A stretch of 64,000 nucleotides of DNA from Corallium rubrum (Eukaryota > Cnidaria > Anthozoa > Scleralcyonacea > Coralliidae): positions 13,987,422 through 14,051,421 of the forward strand of contig OZ036001.1 in the NCBI GenBank assembly GCA_964035015.1, given 5' to 3'. Position numbers and translations under genes: made by a program. The notes beneath the pieces were generated by a model. The model was not told the DNA's origin. It saw only the letters and a list, made by a program, of their open reading frames with translations, and did not search any database. How positions within the stretch are numbered: the stretch's first letter is position 1; every line of letters begins with the position of its first letter. Of this stretch, positions 62,601 through 64,000 are shown one piece after another.

Positions 62601-63416
62601 CATAGGTAGCCCAAACACAGTTTGTGAGTAATAAATATTCCTTTATTTACATTTCCAATGTTATATTTCGTGCTTTCAGACTGTAAAAATGCATACTATA
62701 AACATGTGATTGTCCACAACATAAATATTATGTATATCACTCATTTGTAGACTATAGAGCTGTATTTCAAAGGCTGTACTTCAAAATCGTACCCTCTGTG
62801 GTGTTCAGCTCTTTAAACCGTCGCCTAAGTATTGACTATTGTTATATCAGTATTTTTTTACTCTAAATATACACAAAAGTCTAGTGTACTGTTCAGATAA
62901 ACTCCCTAGGTAATGTAGCATCTAACAGGCACAATAAACAAATTTACTTACGACATGAGCGGTCTGAAATCGCGCTTGAATACCAACGGTCGCTGCGGCC
63001 AACGCGGCGTATTCAAGCGCGATTTCAGACCGCTCATGTCGTAAGTAAATTTGTTTATTGTGCCTGTTAGATGCTACATTACCTAGGGAGTTTATCTGAA
63101 CAGTACACTAGACTTTTGTGTATATTTAGAGTAAAAAAATACTGATATAACAATAGTCAATACTTAGGCGACGGTTAGAGCTGAACACCACAGAGGGTAC
63201 GTCAAGTAAATATATAAATACTAGACGAAGATTTTGAAGTACAGCCTTTGAAATACAGCTCTATAGTCTACAAATGAGTGATATACATAATATTTTGTTG
63301 TGGACAATCACATGTTTATAGTATGCATTTTTACAGTCTAAAAGCACGAAATATAACATTGGAAATGTAAATAAAGGAGTATTTATTACTCACAAACTGT
63401 GTTTGGGCTACCTATG
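62601..63416. mobile_element. large foldback element 2 (CATAGGTAGCCCAA termini)
   Basis: Ends CATAGGTAGCCCAAACACAG and ...CTGTGTTTGGGCTACCTATG. Arms of about 400 bp; the inner 160 bp look identical. Tip AATACCAACGGTCGCTGCGG. Same landmarks as foldback 1 in the same order, but roughly 70 percent alike where compared. Confidence 0.85.
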
Positions 63417-63829
63417 CAAGAAGAGATTTTAATCAACGTTAGGATTAGTTTACATCTAAACTAAACCAATTCTTCTTTGTACATTTAGTTTATGCGAGTT
63501 TCAAAACCACAGTAAGATCCTAATCAATCACGTGAGCCCAGTTAACCGGGCTAGCCCGGCTCATGTAAACAGCCCCTAAGGGTTCCGGTTTTTTTTTATA
63601 AATTGTTGTTTCTCAAAGCGGCATTTGTGTTAATGTAAGACGTATTAAAGTACTCGTTTATCGGTTCGTTCAAGCTGTTATAAACGTTGAATGGTGGTTC
63701 GTAATGCAATAGTAAGGCGCTAACGTTTGGAAGAATAAGACATAATGTAATTCATTTTTTTTTCTCCATTTATTGAGTCCATGTTTGAGTCCACGTTTAA
63801 AGAGATAGTTTATAAAGAGATAGTTTATA

Positions 63830-64000
63830 ACTCATTCCTGTCCAGGGGCTTCCCCAGAGGTGAATAAAATCGTCTGGCGTTAGCCAGAATAAAATACTAA
63901 AGACCAATTCGGACAAGAAAGAGTTAAAGAGTTTATAACTCATTCCTGTCCGGGGGCTTCCCCAGAGGTGAATAAAATCGTCTGGCGTTAGCCAGAATAA
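63830..64000. repeat. tandem CGTCTGGCGTTAGC dispersed repeat
   Basis: A unit of about 107 bp, ATAACTCATTCCTGTCCAGG...GTGAATAAAATCGTCTGGCG, appears once fully and begins again before the window ends. Related single copies: 24820-24880, 39165-39236 (minus), 49835-49870. Confidence 0.75.

Overview
This is AT-rich eukaryotic DNA from an invertebrate animal. Phase-consistent GT-AG introns, a MYRF-type transcription-factor gene, Penelope-like retroelements, a CR1/L2-like LINE tail, a tRNA-derived SINE and very many palindromic MITEs all point to a metazoan. Several dispersed repeats look to me like ones common in anthozoan cnidarians (corals, anemones), but I could not test this, so treat the placement as a guess.

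The only host gene I can defend is on the minus strand of the left 25 kb. Thirteen small exons between 25295 and 1638 splice in perfect phase into 372 codons of a MYRF (myelin regulatory factor) homologue: a short acidic N-terminal piece, an SPPDS-containing linker, an Ndt80-like DNA-binding domain, and the start of the intramolecular-chaperone (ICE, peptidase S74-like) domain. The first exon (beyond 25295) and the C-terminal exons with the transmembrane segment (below 1638) were not found. The usual Ser-Lys self-cleavage dyad reads Ser...Thr here.

The introns are packed with mobile DNA: TTAA-flanked palindromic MITEs, TA-flanked mariner-like MITEs, a SINE, simple repeats, a 64-bp array, and a Penelope-like element (13.0-15.2 kb) inserted in a 10-bp tandem array. 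That element encodes a reverse transcriptase plus GIY-YIG endonuclease and carries a minimal hammerhead ribozyme in the same sense as the host pre-mRNA.

From 26 kb to the end I see no convincing host gene. The region holds a palindromic satellite (about 30.1-35.5 kb), two leader-headed arrays of a 20-bp unit (41.3-42.0 and 52.9-57.0 kb), decayed Penelope copies (46.8-47.8 and 57.0-57.9 kb), a LINE tail (58.9-59.6 kb), and two large foldback elements (61.85-63.42 kb). The larger 20-bp array contains three copies of a 130-bp Penelope terminal repeat, each with an intact hammerhead core.

Two themes recur. Penelope termini and hammerheads lie inside short-period tandem arrays at two separate sites. 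Palindromic elements repeatedly show arms that match within a copy but differ strongly between copies, which suggests arms are copied together.
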